Positions 9,844 through 19,081 of a DNA stretch of 64,000 nt are shown piece by piece (positions within the stretch are counted from its first letter, which is position 1; every line of letters begins with the position of its first letter). Source of the stretch: Pricia antarctica (GTDB lineage: Bacteria > Bacteroidota > Bacteroidia > Flavobacteriales > Flavobacteriaceae); contig NZ_FNAO01000001.1 of assembly GCF_900101815.1 (NCBI RefSeq), positions 639,344 through 703,343 of the forward strand, given 5' to 3'. The notes under the pieces are model-generated. The model was not told where the DNA came from. It made no database searches and worked only from the letters and a program-made list of their open reading frames with translations. The position numbers were made by a program, and so were the translations under genes.

Positions 9844-10773
9844 ATGTCCCATTCCCATTCCCATTCCCATACTCATTCTCACAGTCATTCCCATCCCGAT
9901 CTAAAAGGAAGGAACCTGATTGTTTCCATCTTACTAAATATTCTGATAACGGTTGCACAGGTAATAGGAGGCTTGATTTCGGGCAGTCTTTCGCTTTTGT
10001 CGGACGCCCTTCACAATTTCAGTGATGTAATGTCACTTATCGTAAGCTATATAGCCAATCTTCTTACGAAAAAAGAAGCATCTGACCGGAAGACATTTGG
10101 ATACAAGAGAGCCGAAATTATTGCAGCTTTCGTCAATGCCGCTACCTTGATTGTTGTAGCCGTCATATTGATTAAAGAGGCAGTCGAACGCTTCCTTAAT
10201 CCACAGGAAGTAGCTTCGGATTTGGTTATTTGGCTCTCTCTATTGGGTATTGTGGCCAATGGATTCAGTGTTTTGCTTTTAAAGAAGGATGCCGGCAGCA
10301 ATATGAACATGAAATCTGCCTATTTGCATTTACTGACAGATATGTTGGCTTCTGTCGCCGTCTTGATAGGCGGCCTATTGATGAAATTCTATCAGGTATA
10401 CTGGATAGATGCGGCACTTACTTTGGCCATTGCACTTTATTTGATTTACATGGGTTACGACCTTTTAAAAGATTCGACCCGAGTCTTAATGCTTTTTACG
10501 CCCAATACGATACACGTTGAACAAATTGTCGAGGCTATCCAGAAATTATCGTCCATCAAGAACGTGCACCATATACATATATGGCAATTAAACGAAGATG
10601 AAGTACACCTTGAGGCGCACGTCGATTTTAATGAGGATATCCGATTATCGGAGTTTGATAACATCTTGGGCAAAATAGAGAAGGTGGTATACCATGAATT
10701 CGGAATCAATCACGTTAATATTCAACCTGAATTCAATAAACCGGATAGTAAGCTAGTAATCGTTCAGGATTAA
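9844..10773 (+). CDS. Cation diffusion facilitator transporter (Zn2+/Co2+/Cd2+ efflux, CzcD/ZitB-like)
   Basis: The 309-residue inner-membrane protein exports divalent metal ions in exchange for protons. The N-terminus is a His/Ser-rich metal-binding tail (nine HS/HT dipeptides in the first ~18 residues). Six transmembrane helices follow, with the metal-site motifs SLLSDALHNFSD (helix 2) and HLLTDMLASV (helix 5). The C-terminal cytosolic domain (about 215-300) contains VHHIHIWQLNEDEVHLEAHV, the ferredoxin-like dimerization domain. Zinc is the likely main substrate. The gene is monocistronic and follows the origin-like region. Confidence 0.9.
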   Translation: MSHSHSHSHTHSHSHSHPDLKGRNLIVSILLNILITVAQVIGGLISGSLSLLSDALHNFSDVMSLIVSYIANLLTKKEASDRKTFGYKRAEIIAAFVNAATLIVVAVILIKEAVERFLNPQEVASDLVIWLSLLGIVANGFSVLLLKKDAGSNMNMKSAYLHLLTDMLASVAVLIGGLLMKFYQVYWIDAALTLAIALYLIYMGYDLLKDSTRVLMLFTPNTIHVEQIVEAIQKLSSIKNVHHIHIWQLNEDEVHLEAHVDFNEDIRLSEFDNILGKIEKVVYHEFGINHVNIQPEFNKPDSKLVIVQD

Positions 10774-10920
10774 GGTCGCCACACAATGTCTTTCATACCC
10801 ACTGTAATGAAAGGCATTGTGTACCGACTACAACAATAGATGTATCACGTCCCCACCATTAGAGATGCATCTTTACCATGGTTAGCAAGCGTGCGGACCT
10901 TGGGCCTAGAAACCTATTTT

Positions 10921-11364
10921 ATGATAGAGATTGAAGTCAAGACGTTTAAAAAATTGACCAACAAAGAGCTTTACGAACTGTTGCGTTTAAGAAGCGAGGT
11001 ATTCGTTGTAGAACAGGATTGTGTATATGAAGATCTCGATGGCAAGGATCAAAAGGCATTACACGTTATTGGAACGAAAGAAGGTGAGATTGTCGCCTAT
11101 GCCCGTATTTTCAAGTCTGGTGATTATACGGATGAAGCGAGTATCGGTAGAGTAGTAGTAAAGAAAAATCAGCGTAAATTCGGATATGGCAAAATTATCA
11201 TGAAAAATGCAATACACGCGGTTCATGACCACTTTAACGAAAATGTCATTCGTGTGTCGGCGCAGATGTATCTGGAGCGCTTCTATCACGATTTAGGCTT
11301 TAACCAAGTCGGTGATGGCTATTTGGAAGATGGTATCCCGCACATAGGGATGGTTCGAAAATAG
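10921..11364 (+). CDS. GNAT family N-acetyltransferase (ElaA-like)
   Basis: The 147-residue start at ATG 10921 (MIEIEVKTFKKLTNKELYEL) fits ElaA-type acetyltransferases; the frame extends 27 codons upstream, but that extension is not family-like. Motifs: LRSEVFVVEQDCVYEDLDGKD near the N-terminus, and the acetyl-CoA binding stretch IGRVVVKKNQRKFGYGK (R/Q-x-x-G-x-G/A type). The substrate is unknown. It is a soluble cytosolic protein and monocistronic. Confidence 0.82.
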   Translation: MIEIEVKTFKKLTNKELYELLRLRSEVFVVEQDCVYEDLDGKDQKALHVIGTKEGEIVAYARIFKSGDYTDEASIGRVVVKKNQRKFGYGKIIMKNAIHAVHDHFNENVIRVSAQMYLERFYHDLGFNQVGDGYLEDGIPHIGMVRK

Positions 11365-11393
11365 TAGGAAAGCGATTTTTCTCTTAAAAGTTC

Positions 11394-11768
11394 CTATATC
11401 TTGATAGGCTCCTTGTTGCTGAGGTTAATATCCTCTAACATGGTATCCGTAAATTTATAGTGTCCTCTTGTAGTGATAATTCGAAACCGATTGGAATTCA
11501 TTCGGCTCAAAGTATCCAAAAACAGCCACTTGGTCTTTAGCAACCTGGGCTTACTGGATTTCAAGCTTATTTCAAAATAATATTTTCTACCATTTTTAAG
11601 TGCTACGATATCAGGTGTAATCTTTGCATCGTGCCCTTTACGGATATACGATTTAGGGGTTTCATACCCTTCCATATCCGCTTTTATATCTTCAAAGCCA
11701 GTGGCTTCCAGGTGGTGAATAGACTTTTCTAAAAATGCCTGATTTTCTGACTTTTCTACATTTACCAT
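11394..11768 (-). CDS. Hypothetical protein with weak PD-(D/E)xK-like pattern
   Basis: This is a 124-residue soluble protein that I do not recognise. The middle part reads TPDIVALKNGRKYYFEISLKS, a beta-strand Asp then Glu-x-Ser-x-Lys layout reminiscent of PD-(D/E)xK nuclease-like folds, but the last motif is not canonical. A role as a nuclease is therefore only a guess. The basic C-terminus contains RFRIITTRGHYKF. It lies convergent to the GNAT gene and 336 bp downstream of the methyltransferase on the same strand, without evidence for an operon. Confidence 0.55.
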   Translation of the reverse strand: MVNVEKSENQAFLEKSIHHLEATGFEDIKADMEGYETPKSYIRKGHDAKITPDIVALKNGRKYYFEISLKSSKPRLLKTKWLFLDTLSRMNSNRFRIITTRGHYKFTDTMLEDINLSNKEPIKI

Positions 11769-12104
11769 AGCTCACAAGATACAGCAAAAAATAATAATTA
11801 CAAACTATACGGTCATATTAACTTGAATTTAGGAATTTCGTTTCACATATCAACTTTCAAGATGGGGGGTTATTCACAGATTGTATATGAGCAAAATTTA
11901 CTCCTACAAAAACTTTTTTATTAATAGAATACGTGGGGATTAGACGCTGTAGTAGGTAATTGGAGGTATAGCACCTCCTAATTTTATCTATAATACCTAT
12001 TAAATTCAAGTATGTTCGGACGAACGGTTGCTAATGACAAATAGGAGCGAGGTATATGAGGATAGCAGACCGATTGGTCTGTAAAAAGAAATGCGCATAC
12101 GTGT
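11769..12104. other. Intergenic region, no gene; weak hairpin
   Basis: No coding signal is visible in these 336 bp. A small hairpin GGAGGT-ATAGC-ACCTCC at 11962-11978, followed by TAATTTTAT, could be a weak terminator for the methyltransferase transcript, but the stem is short. Confidence 0.4.
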
Positions 12105-13361
12105 TTAGAAACGGATTTTATGGATTAATGCAACACCCAATTTTTCTACTACGCCTACAACCAAGGCGTTTCCCATGAAAAAGGCGCGTTTAGTGTCGCT
12201 GATGCCTTCAAGTTCGGTATGGGTATCGGGGAACATGTTCAAACGTTCCAGTTCGACCGGGGTCAATCGTCGCAATCCTTTTCCAGTTTGTACTACATGT
12301 TTGAAGCGTGATGGGGTCCTACCACCTTCGCCGGTAATTATAGTACGGGAAGCATTGTGTAGCGCATCCGGAAAAATCATTCCCCCTTCGGTATAGTGGT
12401 ATTCGAATCCATTTTTGGCGGTTCGTGTTTCCTTTTTGGCCCCTTTCAGATATTCCCATTTTGGATAATCTTCCGAAGGGATAAAAAAAGTGTCATCCAC
12501 TTCCCCATGTTGAAGGATGTCACCTAAAACCGTCCGTGTTCCGTCATAGTTGGGCGTTGTTTTTATGGTAAAGACCTTTCCTTTTATAAAGAAACCGGTA
12601 TTTTCAAAGGGGGATAATTTTTCTCCTATATTAAATTTTTCGGAAATTTCTACAAGGGATGCGGTCAGGGCGAATGACGGTCTTTCGATTTCTTGGAAAG
12701 TAAACAAATCCTTTTTTTTGGAAGGATTTTGCACTGGAAACGCCTCTGCCATTGTTCCGGAAAGTTGCATCCAGTCCGATTTAGAAGCTCTTTTCAAGCG
12801 TTTGTAAACAGGTGTTGATTTGTGATAGGCCACTATGAAAATCCGCCGCCTACGTTGTGGCATCCCATAATCCGCCGCATTGATAACGCGCCATTCCACC
12901 GCATATCCCAGATCATCCAAACTTTTTAGAATGATGGCAAAATCCCTTCCCCGCTGTGTCGAGGGAGATTTGAGCAAGCGGTCAACGTTTTCCAGCATCA
13001 AATATTTCGGTGGATTTTCCTTTTCGGATACTATCCTATGGATGCTCCACCAAAGCACTCCCTTTTTACCGATCAATCCTTTGGAATTCTTTAGCGTAGT
13101 GGCCACGGAATAATCTTGACAGGGAAAACCACCGACCAGCACATCGGCATCGGGAATTTCGCTTGTCTCTACATCGGCGATATCGGCATTGCTATGGTTA
13201 TCGCTTCCGAAACGGGCCTCATACACCTCCGAGGCATGTTGTCTTTTTGAACTAGGTTCCCATTGATTGCTCCAAACAACCTCAAAATTTTCATTGCTTT
13301 CCAGTCCCAGTCGAAAACCGCCGACACCTGCAAAAAGTTCGATGACCTTTAATTTTTCCAT
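12105..13361 (-). CDS. DNA (cytosine-5-)-methyltransferase
   Basis: The 418-residue enzyme transfers a methyl group from S-adenosylmethionine to C5 of cytosine in a specific DNA site. Motif I is FAGVGGFRLGL (residues 10-20), motif IV GGFPCQDYS with catalytic Cys81, motif VI ENVDRLL (124-130), motif VIII QRRRRIF (169-175), and the C-terminal motifs IX-X are RRLTPVELERLNMFP and FFMGNALVVGVV. The target recognition domain is about 200-340. No restriction endonuclease gene lies beside it, so it may be an orphan or protective enzyme. The recognition site cannot be deduced. It is divergent from the NlpC/P60 gene. Confidence 0.93.
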   Translation of the reverse strand: MEKLKVIELFAGVGGFRLGLESNENFEVVWSNQWEPSSKRQHASEVYEARFGSDNHSNADIADVETSEIPDADVLVGGFPCQDYSVATTLKNSKGLIGKKGVLWWSIHRIVSEKENPPKYLMLENVDRLLKSPSTQRGRDFAIILKSLDDLGYAVEWRVINAADYGMPQRRRRIFIVAYHKSTPVYKRLKRASKSDWMQLSGTMAEAFPVQNPSKKKDLFTFQEIERPSFALTASLVEISEKFNIGEKLSPFENTGFFIKGKVFTIKTTPNYDGTRTVLGDILQHGEVDDTFFIPSEDYPKWEYLKGAKKETRTAKNGFEYHYTEGGMIFPDALHNASRTIITGEGGRTPSRFKHVVQTGKGLRRLTPVELERLNMFPDTHTELEGISDTKRAFFMGNALVVGVVEKLGVALIHKIRF

Positions 13362-13468
13362 TGTTTCAAATTTACATAATTTACCTTGGCGAAATAATCG
13401 GGTGTTGTGTCAAAGCGGCAAAAGACACACTGGATTATGCGATAATTTTGGCTTAATTTAGCGCTACT

Positions 13469-14659
13469 ATGAACAAGACCTATTTGAAAGCCGTTATCAC
13501 CATTCTTTTGGCCGTACTGTTAACAGCCTGTGGAAAGATGGATGACAGGCGAAAGCTGTTGGCACAGGTTCAAATTGTACAATCTGAATATGCACCCGAT
13601 AAACGCACAGCCTTGTTCGATGTTTCCGTGGTCGATGCCGCCGAAACCTTTGTACTGATGGGCGAAACCAATTTGCCAGAAGCGGTCGAGGCACTGAAAG
13701 CCAAGCTAAAATCGGAAAACATCAATTTTAAAGATGAAATCGAAAGAGTACCCTCAAAAAACTTGAACGGAAAAACAGCGGCACTGATTAACATCTCGGT
13801 CGCAAACTTAAGGAGCCAACCCAAACATTCCGCGGAGCTGGCCACCCAGGCGACTTTGGGCACCCCGGTGAAAGTTCTTAAAGAACAGGAGGGTTGGTAT
13901 TATATTCAGACCCCCGACAAATACTTGGCCTGGGTCGATGACGGGGGCATCGAACGTATGGATGACCGTGCCATGGCGAATTGGAAAACTACAGACAAGA
14001 TAATATATACGAAAACCTATGGCCATTCATACGAGGGCCCGGCTAGGGATCAACCCGTATCCGATCTAGTGGCCGGGAATATTCTGGAAATTATAAAGTA
14101 TGTGGATGAATTTTTTATTGTGCGCTATCCCGATGGCAGGCAGGCCTATGTCTCAAAGGAAGAGGCGGAACCCTACAAAGCATGGCTCGAAAAATTGACG
14201 CCCAATACTGATAGTCTCGTGGCCACATCGAAGACCTTGATGGGCGTACCCTACTTATGGGGCGGCACCTCGACGAAGGGAATGGATTGCAGCGGCTTTA
14301 CCAAAACCGTATACTTTCTGAACGGCATGGTCATCCCCAGGGATGCCTCGCAGCAAGTACATACCGGAAAGGCCATCGATTCCGTTGCCAATTTCGAAAA
14401 GCTACAAAAAGGCGATTTGCTTTTCTTTGGAAAAAAAGCTACCGATTCCACTTCGGAAAAAGTGGTGCACGTAGGGATTTGGATAGGCAACAATGAGTTT
14501 ATCCACGCATCCGATAAGGTGCGCATCAGCAGCATGGACAAGAATGCCAAAAAATACGATGAATTCAATCGCAACCGCTATCTACGGACCAAACGAATTT
14601 TAAAGGAAAAGGATGAGGGGTTGATCAGTTTGTTGGATACGCCGTTGTTCAAAGATTAA
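13469..14659 (+). CDS. NlpC/P60 family cell-wall peptidase lipoprotein with SH3-like domain
   Basis: This 396-residue lipoprotein has the N-terminal signal ILLAVLLTACGK with lipobox cysteine. A bacterial SH3-like domain (about 105-165, NISVANLRSQP ... GWYYIQTPDKYLAWV) is followed by a second SH3-like stretch (about 175-235). The C-terminal NlpC/P60 domain (about 250-385) has the catalytic Cys274 in MDCSGF and His334 in VVHVGIW, with FIHAS after it. Family knowledge: these enzymes cleave D-Glu-(m)DAP bonds of peptidoglycan stem peptides. It is likely anchored in the periplasm. The 3' end overlaps the convergent oxidoreductase gene by 11 bp. Confidence 0.9.
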   Translation: MNKTYLKAVITILLAVLLTACGKMDDRRKLLAQVQIVQSEYAPDKRTALFDVSVVDAAETFVLMGETNLPEAVEALKAKLKSENINFKDEIERVPSKNLNGKTAALINISVANLRSQPKHSAELATQATLGTPVKVLKEQEGWYYIQTPDKYLAWVDDGGIERMDDRAMANWKTTDKIIYTKTYGHSYEGPARDQPVSDLVAGNILEIIKYVDEFFIVRYPDGRQAYVSKEEAEPYKAWLEKLTPNTDSLVATSKTLMGVPYLWGGTSTKGMDCSGFTKTVYFLNGMVIPRDASQQVHTGKAIDSVANFEKLQKGDLLFFGKKATDSTSEKVVHVGIWIGNNEFIHASDKVRISSMDKNAKKYDEFNRNRYLRTKRILKEKDEGLISLLDTPLFKD

Positions 14660-15710
14660 CCGTTTTCCCCGTCCGAAACGACTCATCCGCTGCCAAAACG
14701 ATGCGCAGGCTGTTGACCGCGTCTCGCATGTGGTCGCTTAAATCAACGTTATCAGTTATCGCCCTCAGAAAATATTCCTGTTCCAACTTACAAAGTGCAT
14801 CATGGTCGGGTTCGTCGGAGGTGTTGATAATTTCATCGGGCTTGGCAAAATTTCCTTCGCTGTCCAGTGCCGCATGATGCAGTTTTAAGCCTCCCGTTTT
14901 CGTATGGTCTTCCACATTATCGGAATCCCCTTTGGTATCGTCGGAGATGGAAACGCTTCCTTTTGGGCCAATAACGTCCTTAATAAAAAATGCGGTCTCG
15001 CTCATCATCGGACCCCAGCCCGCTTCGTACCAGCCCACGGAACCGTCTTCAAACCGTACCTGTAACTGCCCATAATTGTACATTTTTGCATCGATTTCAT
15101 CCGATAGCCTTGCCCCAATGGCACTGACACTCACCGGAACGGATTGGGTCATCAGGCACATGATATCCACATAATGCACACCACAATCCACAATCGGCGA
15201 CATGCTGTTCATCAACTGTTTATGCGTGTACCACATATCTCCCGAGGCTTGTTGGTTAAGGTTCATACGCATCACTAAAGGCTTGCCGAGGGTTTTTGCC
15301 ACTTCGACAAATTTTGCCCAGGCCGGATGCACGCGAAGAATGTACCCAACCACCATTTTTTTATCTTTTTTAAGTGCCAAATCGACCAGGTCTTGGGCTG
15401 TTTCGACGGTCAACGCCAAAGGTTTTTCTACAAAAACATGGGCGTTGGCGTTCAGTGCCGCACGAATATATTCCGCATGTGTATCGGGGTAGGTATTGAT
15501 GGAGACCGCATGGGGTTTTGTTGCGGCCAAAGCATCTTCATAACTGGCGAAAGTCGGGTAGCCGCCCAATGCTGCGGATAGTTTCTCACGGCTTTTGGGC
15601 GTTCGACTGACGAGGCCTACGATTTCGAATTCGTCCATCTGATGATAGGCCCGCGCGTGGGAAGCACCCATGTTGCCACAGCCTACTACTAGTATTTTTT
15701 GTTTTTCCAT
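14649..15710 (-). CDS. Gfo/Idh/MocA family oxidoreductase
   Basis: The 353-residue protein has an N-terminal Rossmann fold (VVGCGNMGASHARAYHQ, residues 8-24) for NAD(P) and the family signature VFVEKPLALTVE near residue 93. The C-terminal domain is the Gfo/Idh alpha/beta sheet (from about 125), containing the conserved DCGVHYVDIM stretch. No signal peptide is seen. Family knowledge: members oxidize or reduce sugars, inositols or glycosides, often at C3. The substrate is unknown. It is the last of a run of minus-strand genes with the PQQ lipoprotein; the 192-bp gap may hold its own promoter. DUF1080 and SDR genes nearby point to sugar oxidation. Confidence 0.88.
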   Translation of the reverse strand: MEKQKILVVGCGNMGASHARAYHQMDEFEIVGLVSRTPKSREKLSAALGGYPTFASYEDALAATKPHAVSINTYPDTHAEYIRAALNANAHVFVEKPLALTVETAQDLVDLALKKDKKMVVGYILRVHPAWAKFVEVAKTLGKPLVMRMNLNQQASGDMWYTHKQLMNSMSPIVDCGVHYVDIMCLMTQSVPVSVSAIGARLSDEIDAKMYNYGQLQVRFEDGSVGWYEAGWGPMMSETAFFIKDVIGPKGSVSISDDTKGDSDNVEDHTKTGGLKLHHAALDSEGNFAKPDEIINTSDEPDHDALCKLEQEYFLRAITDNVDLSDHMRDAVNSLRIVLAADESFRTGKTVNL

Positions 15711-15902
15711 GGTGATACAAGTTAAATGTTATTTTGTTATAGGTTATAGACGTTAATATGCCCGTGCGGCCTGACAGTTTCAATCTAGAAACGAAACTTG
15801 TCTTTTACCATTGTCATCCCGCTACCCCTAGCGTTAAGCTCGTGAAGTGATGCAACGTTAATCAAGCAAGTTACAATCTTTAGCTGTTGCCGCGCAACTT
15901 TT

Positions 15903-18026
15903 TCACTCCAAGGCAAACGCCAAAATCTTGTTTCCCTTCTCCGTTCCCAACTTCTCCCCGCCACAGGCAATGGCAATATATTGCTTTCCGTTCACTTCGT
16001 ACATAGCGGGAGTGGCGAACGCGGCTGCTGGCAATTTGTATTCCCAGAGCAGTTCTCCGGTATGTTTATCGAAAACCCGGAAATAACCATCCCGGGTCGC
16101 GGCGATAAATAGGAGTCCGTTTTCAGTGACTACGGCCCCACCGTAATTCTCCGTTCCCGTCCCGATGCCTTTTTGTCCTAATTCGGGGGTATTCCCAAAG
16201 GGGACCGACCAAATATACTCTCCAGAATTTAAATTGATTGCGTGGAGCGTACCCCAAGGAGGGTCAATTGCTGGAAGGCCTTTGCTATCTAAGAATTTAT
16301 TATAACCCAAATGTTTATAGGGCAATTGGAAAGCTTCCTTTTTCGTTGAATTCTCGGCAACGTTGTGCTTGACTTCCTGATTGAACAGAAAACGAAGTAG
16401 GGCACTCTTTTCCTCAATTTTTAATTGCGGAAAACCGGTCATCATACCCTTTCCGTGCGTAATGATATCCAGTATCTCGTCCGTTCCTTTTCTAAGCTCT
16501 ATATCGATCAGTGCGGGAAACCCGCTTGCCGCTAATCCTCTGCGGTCCGGTTGATGGCAGGTTACACAGTATTTTTGATACGTAGCCTCGCCCAAGGGCA
16601 GGTCGCTAAGCTCGGTATCGTTTACATCCATCTGCAGGATCCAGGGCATTTCGTTGGCATTGACATAAATAATACCGTCTTCGGGATCAGCTGAGGTGCC
16701 TCCCCATTCCGCGGCCCCATCGTATCCGGGAAATAGGATTATAGGCTCTAGGCCCGGAGGGGCATACTGCCGCTTTTCTACAGTTTTTAAAATTTGCCGC
16801 AACGAATCTGGATTTTTCGAAAACGGACTTACATGGTTCTTGGTCAATTCGGTAGATTGGCGGGCAAAAGGTTTTGGTTTTACGGGAATCGGCTGTGTAG
16901 GCCATGCTTTTTCTCCTTCCAAAGTCGATGCGGGAACGGATACTTCGTCAATATCAAAAAGCGGTTCGCCACTCTTTCGATTAAATACATAGACATACCC
17001 TTGTTTGGTTACTTGGGCCACAGCGGGAATCTTTTCCCCCGCTCTTTCGACCATCAAAAGATTGGGTGGTGCGGGCGGGTCACGATCCCAAATATCATGA
17101 TGGGTGAACTGAAAATGCCACAGGCGTTTTCCTGTATTGGCATCCAAAGCAATCAGGCAATTGGAATATAGGTTACTACCGGTTCTGATTCCCCCGTAAA
17201 AATCCGGTGCAGCGGAGCCAGTCGGGACATATATAATTCCCGTTTCGTCGTCCACGGCCATACCTGCCCAATTGTTGGCCGCACCGACGATATCACTTGT
17301 ATAGGCCTCTTTATCTTCCCAAGTATCATAGCCTGCCTCACCGGGATGAGGTATGGTATGAAACACCCATGCTACGGCACCGGTCTCTACATTAAAGGCC
17401 ATGATATTTCCGGGGGCCGCTCCCTCACCTTCCGAAAGTCGTAAAGGCATTACGATAAGATCTTTATAAATCGCGCCTGGCGTATTGGAAATTACGAACT
17501 TCTCTTTGGCACTTTCTGGCATGCCCGACCGCATATCGATTTTTCCGTTGTTGCCAAAAGAGGATATCGGTTTTCCGGTCAGGGCATCCAATGCGAACAA
17601 ATTCGGACCGCGAGTACAAAGAATACGTTTGTCATCGCCCTTTTCCCAATAGGAAACACCGCGACTGGTCGAATGCCAAACCTGAACGGAATCACCAAAT
17701 TGCCAGATTTCTTCTCCTGTTTCGGCGTTCAGCGCAATTACCCGAAGAGCTGCGGTAACCCCATATAAGATACTGTCGACGACTATTGGGTTCATCTGCA
17801 TCTGCCCGAAATCCGGAGCTTCGTACGACCAGGCAACTTTAAGGCCTGCCACGTTTTCGGGCGTAATCTGCGATAAGGTGGAGTAGTGGCTGCGGCCTGA
17901 ATCCCCCAAATAGGATGACCATGTGGTGTATTCTCTTTTGGGAAGAGGGTCTTTTTCGGAAGTTGTACATCCGACGACTACCAAGACCGCCAATACAAAT
18001 ACGAAAATAGGTTTTTTGATATACAT
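15903..18026 (-). CDS. PQQ-dependent dehydrogenase-like lipoprotein with inserted cytochrome c domain
   Basis: The 707-residue protein has a lipoprotein signal (VLAVLVVVGCTTSE). The bulk is an eight-bladed quinoprotein propeller: repeated A-L-[ND]-x-x-T-G-x-x-x-W motifs, e.g. VIALNAETGEEIWQF, LIALDANTGKRLWHF, AINLNSGEYIWSV. Near residues 486-490 a CVTCH motif marks a covalent c-type haem in a small cytochrome domain (from about 470 to 560) inserted before the last blades. Family knowledge: membrane-bound PQQ glucose or alcohol dehydrogenases oxidize sugars or alcohols in the periplasm and pass electrons to the respiratory chain. The exact substrate is unknown. It starts 30 bp after the end of the fructosamine-kinase-like gene, so these two are likely cotranscribed. 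Confidence 0.87.
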   Translation of the reverse strand: MYIKKPIFVFVLAVLVVVGCTTSEKDPLPKREYTTWSSYLGDSGRSHYSTLSQITPENVAGLKVAWSYEAPDFGQMQMNPIVVDSILYGVTAALRVIALNAETGEEIWQFGDSVQVWHSTSRGVSYWEKGDDKRILCTRGPNLFALDALTGKPISSFGNNGKIDMRSGMPESAKEKFVISNTPGAIYKDLIVMPLRLSEGEGAAPGNIMAFNVETGAVAWVFHTIPHPGEAGYDTWEDKEAYTSDIVGAANNWAGMAVDDETGIIYVPTGSAAPDFYGGIRTGSNLYSNCLIALDANTGKRLWHFQFTHHDIWDRDPPAPPNLLMVERAGEKIPAVAQVTKQGYVYVFNRKSGEPLFDIDEVSVPASTLEGEKAWPTQPIPVKPKPFARQSTELTKNHVSPFSKNPDSLRQILKTVEKRQYAPPGLEPIILFPGYDGAAEWGGTSADPEDGIIYVNANEMPWILQMDVNDTELSDLPLGEATYQKYCVTCHQPDRRGLAASGFPALIDIELRKGTDEILDIITHGKGMMTGFPQLKIEEKSALLRFLFNQEVKHNVAENSTKKEAFQLPYKHLGYNKFLDSKGLPAIDPPWGTLHAINLNSGEYIWSVPFGNTPELGQKGIGTGTENYGGAVVTENGLLFIAATRDGYFRVFDKHTGELLWEYKLPAAAFATPAMYEVNGKQYIAIACGGEKLGTEKGNKILAFALE

Positions 18027-18056
18027 AAGCGAAACGAATGGATGTCCTAAAACTAG

Positions 18057-18920
18057 TCAAAAATACCTGTTCAAAAGATCTTTAACCGGACGATAATACG
18101 ATTTCCCGAATAAATTCAAGTGTACGAGCAGAAAATACAACTGATAGATATCTTTCCGCTCTTCTTCACCACCGATTTGTGGAAAATGCTCGTTGTAAGC
18201 ACCATAAAACGAAGTATCGAAACCCCCAAAAAGTCGGGTCATGGCGATATCGACTTCATGATGTCCGTAATAGGTTGCCGGATCGATTAGGTAGGGCTGG
18301 CCGTCTTGGGAAATAATATAGTTGCCGCTCCACAGATCACCATGCAAAAGGGAAGGTTTCACAACGGGAAAAAGGGTTTGGCAGGCTTTTAGAAGGGTTT
18401 TCTCGGAGGGAATTTCGTCGTCAAGAAGTCGTTTTTCGTCCGCAGCTAACCTTAATTGGGGCAGTAATCGCTCCGCCACATAAAATTTAGCCCAATCGGA
18501 ATTCACTTTGTTCGACTGTGGAAGGCTTCCGATATAATTGTCAGCTTCCCATCCAAAAGTGTCGGTTGCAGAATTTTGATGAAGCTGTGCCAGTTGATGT
18601 CCGAAGTGTTCCATTTCTTGTGGTGATGCTCTTTTTGGTGCTATGTATTGCATGACCAGAAATCCACCTTTATCTAAAACTTCGCACAACACTACTTTTG
18701 GAACCGCAATCGTTTTCGTACTGGCAATTGCCTCCAAAGCCTTTTTTTCCGCTAAAAATAGGGTATCGGCTTGGTCGGCATGGTTCACTTTACAGAAGAA
18801 AAGCTCCGATTCGGTTTCCAGCAGGTATCCTTGAGAAGTATCACCGCCTGAAACCGATCGTACACCTTCAATGTTGACGCAAAGCAGATATTCGATGTGA
18901 TCTTTGAGGTGATTATCCAT
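18057..18920 (-). CDS. Fructosamine kinase family protein
   Basis: This 287-residue cytosolic protein has an aminoglycoside-phosphotransferase-like fold. Visible motifs are the nucleotide-lobe start GDTSQGYLLET with FCKVN, the catalytic loop LLHGDLWSGNYI (about 190-201) and the metal-binding LIDPATYYGHHEVDIAMTRLFGGF. Family knowledge: fructosamine-3-kinases phosphorylate ketoamines on glycated proteins or amines, which leads to their removal; bacterial members often act on ribulosamines. It is cotranscribed with the PQQ dehydrogenase 30 bp downstream, a plausible link to sugar handling. Length is normal for the family. Confidence 0.88.
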   Translation of the reverse strand: MDNHLKDHIEYLLCVNIEGVRSVSGGDTSQGYLLETESELFFCKVNHADQADTLFLAEKKALEAIASTKTIAVPKVVLCEVLDKGGFLVMQYIAPKRASPQEMEHFGHQLAQLHQNSATDTFGWEADNYIGSLPQSNKVNSDWAKFYVAERLLPQLRLAADEKRLLDDEIPSEKTLLKACQTLFPVVKPSLLHGDLWSGNYIISQDGQPYLIDPATYYGHHEVDIAMTRLFGGFDTSFYGAYNEHFPQIGGEEERKDIYQLYFLLVHLNLFGKSYYRPVKDLLNRYF

Positions 18921-19081
18921 AAACTAATTTCATTTTTAGTGTCTCAACCATTAGAGGCCCATAATTCTTTAGTTGGAGATATCCGTATTTGCCGCGCCCT
19001 TTACCTTTACATCTTCGCAAAAAGAGCGTTAAGCGAATTGTACTTCGCCCTTAGCGATACTTTAAAGGCTAGATTTTAATC

